From NCBI GenBank assembly GCA_028277985.1, contig JANQFG010000015.1, forward strand, positions 31,346-95,345: DNA of 64,000 nt, in the 5' to 3' direction. Of the stretch, positions 17,008-24,671 are shown piece after piece (position 1 is the stretch's first letter; each line of letters starts with the position of its first letter). Under the pieces are notes generated by a model, which worked only from the letters and a program-made list of their open reading frames with translations, ran no database searches and was not told the DNA's origin. The stretch comes from a bacterium. Its GTDB lineage: Bacteria; Desulfobacterota; DSWW01. Position numbers and translations under genes: made by a program.

Positions 17008-17913
17008 TTACAGGAGAGGCAATATCTCTCCCACGTGAACCAGGTCCAGCCTCATGAAGAGGATGCCCAGAACGATCAGGAAACTCGCGATAAGCAGCGG
17101 CCCCAACTTCTGAAGCCGCGGGTGGAACAGAATGAACAGGGGAATCAGCTTTCCCAGGATGACTTCGATACCCACAAAATACGGCGCAAGCTCCCCAGTG
17201 AGAAGCACGCCCACCCCGAACCTGTCTTCCCCTCCGCCAACCGAAGCGACCAGCAGATCGATTCCGGTCAACAGAAGGTCCAGGACCAGGAGCCATCCCA
17301 GAATCCTGCCGAGTGACAGCAGAAGGCTCCCTGATTCACCGGAAGGTTCGAGGGATTCGCCGCGCCACCTGCACAGGGCGGCAAAGACCAGGATCATCAG
17401 AGCCGTACCGGAAACGACCGCTGACACGAGAAACAGCACTGGGATCATGGAGCTGTGCCAGAGAGGCCGGGCCGGGCAGAAGGCAAGAATGAAGCCGGTA
17501 TAGGCGTGTACCGAAACGGCAAAGGGGATGCCGACCAGCCCCCACCTCTTCGCAGCCTTCTCCCTGTCCTGAAAGATGCATGCCATATAGATCAGACAGA
17601 ACAAGGGGTACGTAGTCAGAAGAAAGGAGCCCCATGTGATGGGAGATCCCGGATTCACGAAGAGGAACAGGTGCCACGACCTGAGGGGCTTGCCCACGTG
17701 AAGGAGCAGGAACAAGGGGGCCACGACGAGCATCAGTGTAGCCGTGATGATGGCCGGCCTCGAAAGGGCACGGTACTGGACCCTCCCGAAACCATAAGAA
17801 AGGGTCGACAGGAAGAAGGATCCCGCACTCAACCCTGTGAAGAAGATATATAGGGCGATCATGGCCCCGAAGGAGGCCTCGTGAGGCACGTTGTACAGGA
17901 TCATGGGCTTCAT
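17008..17913 (-). CDS. NrfD/PsrC-type quinone-reactive membrane subunit
   Basis: A 301-residue protein with about eight membrane helices. Its length and the motifs GLSAGSFFLSTLSYGFG (helix 1), GKPLRSWHLFLFVNPGSPITWGSF and FAVSVHAYTGFILAFCPARPLWHSS fit PsrC-like NrfD proteins rather than the 10-helix DsrP type. It would anchor the Tat-exported catalytic and Fe-S subunits to the membrane and exchange electrons with quinone near the periplasmic face. The start overlaps the stop of the Fe-S gene by 4 bases (ATGA-type overlap) and the stop lies 19 bases before the molybdopterin-like gene's start, so all three are translated together. Confidence 0.9.
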   Translation of the reverse strand: MKPMILYNVPHEASFGAMIALYIFFTGLSAGSFFLSTLSYGFGRVQYRALSRPAIITATLMLVVAPLFLLLHVGKPLRSWHLFLFVNPGSPITWGSFLLTTYPLFCLIYMACIFQDREKAAKRWGLVGIPFAVSVHAYTGFILAFCPARPLWHSSMIPVLFLVSAVVSGTALMILVFAALCRWRGESLEPSGESGSLLLSLGRILGWLLVLDLLLTGIDLLVASVGGGEDRFGVGVLLTGELAPYFVGIEVILGKLIPLFILFHPRLQKLGPLLIASFLIVLGILFMRLDLVHVGEILPLL

Positions 17914-18503
17914 GGGACCCTCCGCCCACGGGTTTCCGCCATCTCCTCATCCAGCCCGATATAGAAGACCTGCGGCCCGGTCGCATGCTCACCCAGCAGG
18001 ACCTGGAGAGGCCGCCCGGCAAGGATACGGACGATCTCGCCCTTCGGGTCCTTGCCGTTGCCGATGATGCGAGCCCCGGTGGGGCACGCCTCGACACAAG
18101 CGGGCAGCTGGGCTGCATCGAGCCGATGATGGCAAAAGGTGCACTTCGAGATGATCTTCTTCTGGGGGTGCAGGTATCGGACCTCGTAGGGACACGCCGC
18201 CTTGCAGTACTGACATCCGATGCAGCGATGCGGATCCACCAGAACGATACCGTCCTCGCGTTGATACGTAGCCTTCACGGGGCAGACCGAAACGCAGACC
18301 GGATCTTCACACTGGTTGCAGTTGATCGGAATGTGGCCGCGCCGCACGTGAGGGAACCGGCCCTTCTCCACGGACTTGACCCATGTGCGAAAGACGCCGA
18401 GGGGAACATCGTTCTCCCGCTTGCAGGCCACCGAACAACTCTGGCATCCGATGCAGCGATTCGTGTCAATGACCATGGTCCAGCGAAGCGTCTTATCAGC
18501 CAC
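17910..18503 (-). CDS. PsrB/QrcC-like four-cluster ferredoxin subunit
   Basis: A 197-residue protein with four Cys groups in the DMSO-reductase Fe-S subunit order: NRCIGCQSCSVACKREN, INCNQCEDPVCVSVCPVKA, HRCIGCQYCKAACPYEVRY and SKCTFCHHRLDAAQLPACVEACPTGAR. All sixteen positions look occupied. It has no signal peptide, as in PsrB, TtrB and QrcC, which are exported bound to the Tat-carrying partner. It is the first gene of the six-gene redox unit and overlaps the NrfD gene by 4 bases. It starts 17 bases downstream of the BPL_N gene's stop on the same strand, so the unit may be read from further upstream. Confidence 0.9.
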   Translation of the reverse strand: MADKTLRWTMVIDTNRCIGCQSCSVACKRENDVPLGVFRTWVKSVEKGRFPHVRRGHIPINCNQCEDPVCVSVCPVKATYQREDGIVLVDPHRCIGCQYCKAACPYEVRYLHPQKKIISKCTFCHHRLDAAQLPACVEACPTGARIIGNGKDPKGEIVRILAGRPLQVLLGEHATGPQVFYIGLDEEMAETRGRRVP

Positions 18504-18520
18504 TTACGCCCTCTCGTATC

Positions 18521-19735
18521 CTATTGGCTTTCAGCATACCCAAAGTAGATCCCCAGAAACGCAACGACCAGTGATCTCAAGGAGGTGAACATCTCCCCCG
18601 CAAGGGCCTCGCTGTCCTCCCCTGAATCGATCTTCGATCCGAGCGTTTTCAGCAATGCGTTGCATTCTATTGCCTGATCGACGAGCACTTCCTGCAAGCT
18701 CTCGGCAACACTCCCGGAGGAAGGGGTACCGCGACCTGTGAGCCTCTTCCAGATCGCTTCCACGAAGTGCAGGATCTTCTCCGGCTCGTAGATCTTCGCC
18801 CCGATCCGCCAGTGAACGCTCTGGCGCGCCATGGCGTTGGCGCGGATCCGCATGTTGCTGATCTCCCGCTTCAGGTCTTTGTGCAACCGCGGGGAAAGGA
18901 TCTCTTCACCCATTTGCCGGCCTTTCCTCTTCTGTTTCTTCCTGCCCATCTCTGTTTCTACGGCCTGTTTGTCAGGGTGGACGTGCGACTGGATCCATTG
19001 ATGGATGATGTCGTTTCCTTCCGGAAACCAGGGGTGCTCGAAATGAGGCCCGAGAAGCACCATGCGTCCCTTGCCGAAGAGCTTCTCACAGGCGGCGACC
19101 TTGCCCACATAGACCGTCTCTGCGATCTCCCTGTCGGTCAGGAACCGGGTCCTGTCGGTGAACCCGGTGTAGAAGGCCTTCGGAACGATATCCTGTGACA
19201 GGTTCAGAGGCGGCCCTCCGTACAGAGGCACGCTGATCTCCCTACCTCCCCAGACCGGGAAGTCTCCCTCCATGCGGACGCGCACATCCTCCCTGACGGG
19301 ATGGTAGATATAGTCGCAGCCGTAGCGGGTCGAAAACTTCAAGGGCATCTGGTGCACCGGAGGAAGGTCGCGGGTCAGGTTATTGATCCTGCACTTGACG
19401 AAATTGAAAGTACTCAACGGCGCCTTGGAAGAATTCAGGGGTAGATAGGCCCCGGCACAGGACCCTATGTACAGCCCTCCCCGATCCAGGAAGTCCTGCA
19501 GGGCCCGAGCTCCCGGAGGTTCAAGGGCACGGGCCACGGCGAAGGTATCTCCTCCGGAAACGAGAAGCACGTCCTGTTCCGGAGCAAGCGAGGGAAAATC
19601 ATCCTCCTGAATCAAGCGGACACAGCCGTATCCGTACATCTCCATCAGGTCAACGAACCAGGTCCAGGAGTGGGACGCACCCTCCCCCACATAGACCCCC
19701 ACGCGCAAGCTGTCCGAATGCCGTTCCATGCCCAT
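18521..19735 (-). CDS. BPL_N (glutamine amidotransferase-like) domain protein
   Basis: A 404-residue protein. Residues about 10-235 match the biotin-protein ligase N-terminal (BPL_N) domain, a class I amidotransferase-like fold: VGVYVGEGASHSWTWF, DVLLVSGGDTFAVARAL and FLDRGGLYIGSCAGAYLPL, where the Cys in GSCAGAY is the nucleophile position. The remaining 165 residues begin with a basic stretch (RKKQKRKGRQ) and are helical, with no recognised motif. No biotin ligase catalytic domain follows, so it is a stand-alone BPL_N protein with an added tail. It lies between the AOR-like gene (43 bases) and the redox unit (17 bases). Function unknown. Confidence 0.75.
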   Translation of the reverse strand: MGMERHSDSLRVGVYVGEGASHSWTWFVDLMEMYGYGCVRLIQEDDFPSLAPEQDVLLVSGGDTFAVARALEPPGARALQDFLDRGGLYIGSCAGAYLPLNSSKAPLSTFNFVKCRINNLTRDLPPVHQMPLKFSTRYGCDYIYHPVREDVRVRMEGDFPVWGGREISVPLYGGPPLNLSQDIVPKAFYTGFTDRTRFLTDREIAETVYVGKVAACEKLFGKGRMVLLGPHFEHPWFPEGNDIIHQWIQSHVHPDKQAVETEMGRKKQKRKGRQMGEEILSPRLHKDLKREISNMRIRANAMARQSVHWRIGAKIYEPEKILHFVEAIWKRLTGRGTPSSGSVAESLQEVLVDQAIECNALLKTLGSKIDSGEDSEALAGEMFTSLRSLVVAFLGIYFGYAESQ

Positions 19736-19778
19736 CCCGGTTGCAGAAGACCTTTCTTTGAGAATCCCTCTCCCTAAC

Positions 19779-21287
19779 TCAACCGTCCCAACTCTGCTTC
19801 AGTTTCTCCAGAGCGCCGTCCAGATCGGCTGAGGCCCAGGATGACGGAACAGTGTCGGTTGCCCCTTCCTGGGCATGTGTCTCTCGAACAAGCTTTCGTG
19901 CCTGCTCAAGGAGAGCTTCCGCCGTCAGGTCCTCCCAGTCGACCGTCTTTGCTCCCAGCTCGGCCATCTTCTCGATGGTGAACGTGGGCTGAAGCAGGGC
20001 GGCAATCGGACAGATCCCGAGGATCGAGGAGACCGCCATTCGATCGAGCCACCACTGGGCCCTTTCCGCCGGGTCATCACCCACGGATGCATCCTCCCAT
20101 CCTCCACCCAGAGGGCTCAGCGGCACAGCATGACTGAAAACGGATACAGCCTGGATCAAACGCGCTTCGAGCGCGTCGGAAAGGGGCCAAGGAGCCGCTC
20201 CCTGTACGTTTTCCACTCCCGCCTCTCCCAGATCCACCCCCTGGTCGGCGAGGGACTGCACCCTCTTGACCGCATCCTCCGCCCCGGTCACTCCTTCCTT
20301 TTCGAGCAAAGCCCCGCACGCAACCGGATCCAGGCCCAGACGATTGATTTCGCGGAGCACAACCGGCAAACCTTCCTTCAGGAAGAGCAGCGAGATCACG
20401 CCCGCCGGGTCGGTCAGGAGGATACCAGGCTCGTCCTTCTTCGACTCCTCGAGTAAATCGGCAGGCTCATCGATCATCAGAAAGGTATTGGCCGCATAAG
20501 CACAATTGAATGAGGCGGAATGCCTGTGCACTTTCTGTTGGATCGGCGAAAGGTCGGAGGCGTCCACGCCCAGGGACTCCAGCAGGGCCACGAGCCCCTG
20601 TTTCTCGAAGATCGCACCCTTCCTAAGTTCGCGCTGAACCTCCAGACAATCCTCGAACAGCTCGTCCGTCACCTCGAGGCTTCCCAGGCCGCGCATGGCG
20701 ATCGCCTTGAGCTTTCGTTCGCCCATGGCCAGCCCCATGCCGAAGACATCGCGGCTCCCCCAGGCGCTTTCCGACACCTGCGAGATCTTGCACCCCTTCT
20801 CTGCCGCGGGGCCGATCCCGATGAGTTGAACATAGTCGTCTCCATGCTCGAAACGGAGCTTGTCCGTCGTCTCCCACACATCCTTGCCCCAGACATCCTC
20901 TGCGTCGGCCACCTCCGCAAGCTCGTCATGGAGCCAGAGTCGGACCGGCTTCTCGGATTCGCCGAGAAGGACCACAAAGTCGTAGCCGCTGTACTTCAGC
21001 TCCACCGCTGTCTGCCAGGACAGGGGCACGTGGCACACTCGGCCGGTGAGCGGGCTCTTGCCGGTCATCACTCCTGCACAGCTGCTCGGCACAAACGTAC
21101 CGGTGAGCAGACCCGTGCCGAAGATGATCGGGTTCCGATCGGCATGCTGCTTGTAGAGAGCCAGGTTGATCGCGGCCCCACCGATGTGCTCGGTGACCAT
21201 CTCCTCGGTGAGCTCCTCTTCTTCGCAGGTCCCCTCGTTCAGGTCCACGAGGAGAATTCTTCCCATATAGGCATTCTCAAGGTCCAT
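19779..21287 (-). CDS. Aldehyde:ferredoxin oxidoreductase-family protein, Fe-S ligands largely missing
   Basis: A 502-residue protein, about 100 shorter than usual AORs. The N-terminal half is clearly AOR: MGRILLVDLNEGTCEEEELTEEMVTEHIGGAAINLALY, PIIFGTGLLTGTFVPSSCAGVMTGKSPLTG, ELKYSGYDFVVLLG, IGIGPAAEKGCKISQV and a GSRDVFGMGLAMGERKLKAIAMRG segment, which bind tungstopterin. The C-x2-C-x3-C expected in the middle is replaced by SASFNCAYAANTF with one Cys, and the late ligand region is only ILGICPIAALL. The [4Fe-4S] cluster therefore looks absent or non-standard. The small ferredoxin gene 25 bases upstream could supply electrons instead. Substrate unknown. Confidence 0.8.
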   Translation of the reverse strand: MDLENAYMGRILLVDLNEGTCEEEELTEEMVTEHIGGAAINLALYKQHADRNPIIFGTGLLTGTFVPSSCAGVMTGKSPLTGRVCHVPLSWQTAVELKYSGYDFVVLLGESEKPVRLWLHDELAEVADAEDVWGKDVWETTDKLRFEHGDDYVQLIGIGPAAEKGCKISQVSESAWGSRDVFGMGLAMGERKLKAIAMRGLGSLEVTDELFEDCLEVQRELRKGAIFEKQGLVALLESLGVDASDLSPIQQKVHRHSASFNCAYAANTFLMIDEPADLLEESKKDEPGILLTDPAGVISLLFLKEGLPVVLREINRLGLDPVACGALLEKEGVTGAEDAVKRVQSLADQGVDLGEAGVENVQGAAPWPLSDALEARLIQAVSVFSHAVPLSPLGGGWEDASVGDDPAERAQWWLDRMAVSSILGICPIAALLQPTFTIEKMAELGAKTVDWEDLTAEALLEQARKLVRETHAQEGATDTVPSSWASADLDGALEKLKQSWDG

Positions 21288-21312
21288 GATTCACATCTCC
21301 CTCTCGAGCGTC

Positions 21313-21669
21313 TCAGGATTCCACCATGGTGAGGCAACCGGTCGGACAGGCCTTCACGCAAAAGGGCTCGTCCTCGTCTTCACACAGGTCACAGGGCGCG
21401 CGCATCAGAATCGGCTTGCTGCTCGCCCCGGCCCCTTCGACCTGTTCCCCCGGAGGAACGACTTCCGGGCCCTCGGGCCGGGCCAGGAGGAGATCCTTCT
21501 CCCTCTTCACCATCATGCCGAAGTAATCTCTCTTTTCGGCGCGGTGCAGCATGAGGCTCGCTCCGATCGCGGAACAGTCCGTGTCGTGATGGTAGTTGCA
21601 CGCATATTCGCAGATCCTACAGCCGATGCACTTAAGACTCTCTACGGCCAGCTCCATCTCTCCATGCAC
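21313..21669 (-). CDS. Small two-cluster ferredoxin, probable partner of the AOR-like protein
   Basis: A 118-residue protein with LKCIGCRICEYACNYHH near the N-terminus and PCDLCEDEDEPFCVKACPTGCL at the C-terminus. This is the split arrangement of the AOR-associated and BamC-like Fe-S subunits. The 60-residue linker (including a Gly/Pro/Glu-rich part) is unusually long. AAGGAGGTG precedes two possible starts, ATG 21669 and ATG 21657; spacing is short for the first and long for the second. It is 25 bases upstream of the AOR-like gene and 67 bases downstream of the thiolase gene on the same strand. Confidence 0.85.
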   Translation of the reverse strand: MHGEMELAVESLKCIGCRICEYACNYHHDTDCSAIGASLMLHRAEKRDYFGMMVKREKDLLLARPEGPEVVPPGEQVEGAGASSKPILMRAPCDLCEDEDEPFCVKACPTGCLTMVES

Positions 21670-21736
21670 CTCCTTCCCGCAAAAACCTTTCCTTCTTTCC
21701 TTGGTCTCTCTTCCCTTCTCCTGAGACTACGGTGCG

Positions 21737-22903
21737 TCAGGAGATCTTCTCCAGAACGAAACAGGTGACGATCCCGGTATCGCCATGACGAAACCCGCCA
21801 CCGTTATGGGTCAAGCCGATCCTCGCATTCGGCACCTGCCTGTCCCCGCACTCCCCTCTCAACTGTTGTACGATTTCACAGATCTGGCCAGGCCCCGTGG
21901 CCCCAAGGGGATGTCCCTTGGCCAGGAGCCCTCCACTCGGGTTGACGGCCACCTGTCCGCCGATGTTCGCTCCGCCTTCCTCTACGAATCGGCCCCCCTC
22001 CCCCATCTTGCAGAACCCGAGGTCTTCGTAGTGCTGGATCTCTGCAAAGGTGAAACAATCGTGCACCTCGGCAAGGTCGATGTCTCCCGGCCCGAGACCG
22101 GCCATCTCGTATGCTTCCCGCGCAGCGCGCTGGGTGGTGTCCGCGCGAAGATTCGCATCGTCCTTGTATGTGCCCGATCTTTGCGCCGCGGCGCGAACAC
22201 GCACCGGCCTACCCGAAAAACGCTTCGCTACATCAGCACCGCACAACACGACGACCGCGCAGCCGTCACTGATGGGGCAACAGTCGAGGACATTCAGCGG
22301 ATACGAGACAGGCCTGGAATTCAGCACCTGCTCGAGGGTCACCTGTTTCTGGTACTGGGCTTTCGGATTCAAGCTGCCGTGGTAGTTGTTCTTCACCGCC
22401 ACCTGTGCGATCTGTTCCCTCGTGGTGCCGTACTGTTCCATGTGCCGGAGGGCGGCCATGGAGAACACACCTGGAGGGAAAAACCCCATCGACCCCTCCA
22501 GCATCAGGTCGGCCCCTCCAAGGCGGGAGAGCATCTGAAACTGGTCCGGGCTCGGCGAGGTCAGCTTCTCCACGCCGATAGCCAACGCCACCTCGTAGAG
22601 CCCGGACTGAAGGGCGAGCCATGCTTCCCGAACCGCGTTCGAACCGCTGCCGCAGGCATTCGCGACGTTCGTGATCGGGATGCCGGTGATGCCCGCCTGT
22701 TCGAGGGCAATCTGTCCGGGCAGCATCGGTGTATCGGGAGACATGGCCTCGGTACCGCAGTAGGCGATCTCGATGTCGGCAGGTTTCGCTCCGGCATCCT
22801 TGAGTGCACCGAACACCGCCTCCTCGGCCAGTTCACGAACCCCCAGCTCCGGTAATTTCCCGAACCGAGTCATTCCAATGCCGACGATGTATATTTCCCG
22901 CAT
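21737..22903 (-). CDS. Thiolase-family (SCP2-type) acyl-CoA acyltransferase
   Basis: From ATG 22903 (388 residues), preferred because GGGAG and AGGGG lie upstream; ATG 22918 adds five residues. Thiolase motifs: REIYIVGIGMTRFGK, then NVANACGSGSNAVREAWLAL with the acyl-accepting Cys in NACGSG, LDCCPISDGCAVVV, and at the C-terminus NPSGGLLAKGHPLGATG with the catalytic His, then LTHNGGG. The last Cys of biosynthetic thiolases is replaced, as in SCP2-type thiolases, which pair with a DUF35 protein. The next gene upstream on the same strand is exactly that. It probably acts on branched or modified acyl-CoA. The chain is not determined. Confidence 0.9.
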   Translation of the reverse strand: MREIYIVGIGMTRFGKLPELGVRELAEEAVFGALKDAGAKPADIEIAYCGTEAMSPDTPMLPGQIALEQAGITGIPITNVANACGSGSNAVREAWLALQSGLYEVALAIGVEKLTSPSPDQFQMLSRLGGADLMLEGSMGFFPPGVFSMAALRHMEQYGTTREQIAQVAVKNNYHGSLNPKAQYQKQVTLEQVLNSRPVSYPLNVLDCCPISDGCAVVVLCGADVAKRFSGRPVRVRAAAQRSGTYKDDANLRADTTQRAAREAYEMAGLGPGDIDLAEVHDCFTFAEIQHYEDLGFCKMGEGGRFVEEGGANIGGQVAVNPSGGLLAKGHPLGATGPGQICEIVQQLRGECGDRQVPNARIGLTHNGGGFRHGDTGIVTCFVLEKIS

Positions 22904-22963
22904 CCCCCTAGCTCCCATTCAAAGCTTGTCGAGAGAAGATCCCTGCTATGCTCCGCCACCCCC

Positions 22964-23110
22964 AAGGTGAAAGGTAAAAGGTATAAGGTGAAAGAAGCAT
23001 CGATGAATCGTCCTCGGATCGCAAAGGTCCTCCAAGGGTCGAAACACCTTATCAAGCGTAGTTCCTTTTGGCTTTCTCCTTATACCTTTGACCTTTTACC
23101 TTTCACCTTT
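22964..23110. repeat. Imperfect inverted repeat between the thiolase and DUF35 genes
   Basis: The left arm (22964-22994) is a run of AAGGTGAAAGGTAAAAGGT and TATAAGGTGAAAG. The right arm (about 23076-23110) is its reverse complement with a 7-base insertion. The loop is about 80 bases. The purine-rich AGGTxAAAGG units also look like repeated Shine-Dalgarno-like words. It lies directly after the DUF35 stop codon, so it may form a terminator or attenuator before the thiolase gene, or be a dispersed repeat element. Confidence 0.6.
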
Positions 23111-23537
23111 AGTCGTCTAGCGGCCTGAACTTGTAACATATGATGTCGTTCTCGTACCGGTCCGTCATCATACGATCGATCACCATCTCCATGTCCATGC
23201 CGGTCTTCAGCCTCTCCTCAAAGGGCTCGCAATCCGTGAACAGTGAATAGAGCATGATTCCTTCGGGGAGCATGACGTAACCGAAGGCGTAAGGGATCGG
23301 AAATCCCCGCAGGGGGTCGTGTGAGACCGAATAGCTCACCAGCTTTCCCCTCCGGCTCAACGGCACCTGCTCCATCTCGTCCCACAGCATGCAGTCCATG
23401 CAGGCCCTCTTGCTCGGGAAAAAGACCCGGCCGCACTGCCTGCAGCGGCTGCCCACCACCTCGATCGTGCCGTCCTCCCTCCTGGAGAAGAACTTAGAAT
23501 CCACCAGAACGCCCCTGTCGGCTCGCTCCATGCTCAT
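23109..23537 (-). CDS. DUF35 zinc-ribbon/OB-fold protein, thiolase partner
   Basis: A 142-residue protein. The zinc ribbon is SRCRQCGRVFFPSKRACMDCML (about 31-52), with two CXXC pairs. The OB-fold follows: GKLVSYSVSHDPLRGFPIPYAFGYVMLPEGIMLYSLFTDCEPFEERLKTGMDMEMVI. DUF35 proteins form complexes with SCP2-type thiolases, where they help position acyl-CoA. The thiolase gene lies about 200 bases downstream on the same strand. The start overlaps the stop of the PadR gene by 4 bases, so regulator and DUF35 gene are translated together. Confidence 0.9.
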   Translation of the reverse strand: MSMERADRGVLVDSKFFSRREDGTIEVVGSRCRQCGRVFFPSKRACMDCMLWDEMEQVPLSRRGKLVSYSVSHDPLRGFPIPYAFGYVMLPEGIMLYSLFTDCEPFEERLKTGMDMEMVIDRMMTDRYENDIICYKFRPLDD

Positions 23538-24319
23538 CCCTTCCCCCTGCGGCCCTTTCGGGAAGCCCTACTGTTCTCTCCCTGACGCTTCCTCTCCCCT
23601 GACCCGGAAACGGTCTTACCGACGTTCGTAGCCGCTTTGTCGCCCTCTACGCTCCACAACGGGAAGGGGAGTTGAAGTCTCGCCTTGTCGAGCCAATCCT
23701 GGAATTCCCTGGACGGCTCCTGAGAGAAGACCTCTTCAAAAAACCGCTTTCCTACTTCGACCATCTCGTCGCTGTAGAGGCCCGGCTGCGTTTCGATCTG
23801 CCCCTGTTCCACCAACTCGATCATACGAGCGAGCCAGAGAAGACGTACCTCCACATACAGAATCCCCGCGTACCCGATCAGTCGCTGATAGGGGCTCACG
23901 GATTCTTCATACGTGTCGCGGACCCCCCGGATCTCTTCCAGGATGCGGGAGTGAAGATCCCGTTGGGTATGCAGATGCTCGAGGACCTGCTCGCGTGAAA
24001 GCTTGTTGAAGAAGAAGACCTTGAGAACAAAGGGCTCTTTCAACTCCTCGAACTTGGTCACCGGCTCGCAGAGCCACTGGCCGAATCGCTCGCGCCCTTT
24101 TTCGGTAATCGAATAGAGATGCTTGTTGGCCGTGCCCTTCTGTTCAACCACCTCCAGGCTGATCAGACCATCTTCGTGCATCTTCTTCAGGGTCGGATAG
24201 AGCTGACCGTCGCTCACGCTCCAGAAATGCCGGATCACGTTCCGGAAGAACTGTTTGATGTCATACCCGGTCATGGGCCCGTCGTCGAGCAGGCCCAGCA
24301 TGGCTTCGCGCAGAGACAT
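23534..24319 (-). CDS. PadR-family transcriptional regulator
   Basis: A 261-residue protein. The first 85 residues are the PadR winged helix: MSLREAMLGLLDDGPMTGYDIKQFFRNVIRHFWSVSDGQLYPTLKKMHEDGLISLE..., then YSITEKGRERFGQWL. The C-terminal PadR_C (Vir_act_alpha_C-like) region, about 90-185, is helical and mediates dimerisation. The last 40 residues are a Lys/Arg/Ser-rich tail. It is the first gene of the unit with DUF35, thiolase, ferredoxin and AOR-like genes, and probably controls it and itself; a palindrome lies about 70 bases upstream of the start. PadR proteins are usually repressors released by phenolic or hydrophobic ligands; here the ligand is unknown. Confidence 0.9.
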   Translation of the reverse strand: MSLREAMLGLLDDGPMTGYDIKQFFRNVIRHFWSVSDGQLYPTLKKMHEDGLISLEVVEQKGTANKHLYSITEKGRERFGQWLCEPVTKFEELKEPFVLKVFFFNKLSREQVLEHLHTQRDLHSRILEEIRGVRDTYEESVSPYQRLIGYAGILYVEVRLLWLARMIELVEQGQIETQPGLYSDEMVEVGKRFFEEVFSQEPSREFQDWLDKARLQLPFPLWSVEGDKAATNVGKTVSGSGERKRQGENSRASRKGRRGKG

Positions 24320-24386
24320 GGATCGTTCGGCTCCGGAAGGGTCGAAGGGTCTTCGCGACCCGCACGCAACCCATTGGTTAGAGTGC

Positions 24387-24399
24387 CCTCTATTAGAGG
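24387..24399. promoter_or_regulatory. Palindrome upstream of the PadR gene, candidate operator
   Basis: CCTCTATTAGAGG is a perfect 6-1-6 dyad about 68 bases before the PadR start codon. On the minus strand it directly follows an A/T-rich stretch (TTAATTGTAATATACC at about 24400-24416) that could hold a -10 box. Autorepression through such a dyad is common for PadR proteins. This is inferred from position and symmetry only. Confidence 0.45.
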
Positions 24400-24471
24400 T
24401 ATATTACAATTAACACGCTCCGTTAGTGCGGGTCAAGGGGAAAGTCGTACAACCAGAAAAGTCCATTTAAA

Positions 24472-24663
24472 TCAATTGGTTTTGGATGCTTCCAGAAACT
24501 CTCGGATCTTTCTGTCCTCCAGGAGAACATGCATGATCAGCCAGTCCATCAGGAACTGTTCAATCTCCCGGAGGTTGAACCGCCCTGTCTCCGAGTGCCG
24601 GGCGTGGAGGTCGAATATCTCTTGCACAAGCTGCCCGTGCCTGTCCGAATGCCTCGCACGATG
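24472..24663 (-). pseudogene. Remnant of a hemerythrin-like protein (C-terminal helices)
   Basis: Between the PadR gene and the lipoprotein gene a minus-strand frame ending at TGA 24472-24474 reads HRARHSDRHGQLVQEIFDLHARH, then FNLREIEQFLMDWLIMHVL and LEDRKIREFLEASKTN. The end matches the last helix of bacteriohemerythrins, where WLxxHIxxxD carries two iron ligands (His and Asp), and the earlier His-rich helix matches the third helix. The first two helices with the other ligands are missing, and no ATG is in place (only a GTG at 24627). It is probably a decayed gene. It could also be a short expressed peptide. Confidence 0.5.
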
Positions 24664-24671
24664 CTTCCTTC

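Noticed and set aside
22964..23110. Possible CRISPR-like array in the AAGGT repeats
   Set aside because: The units are only 6-7 bases, in two inverted blocks, with no regular spacers.
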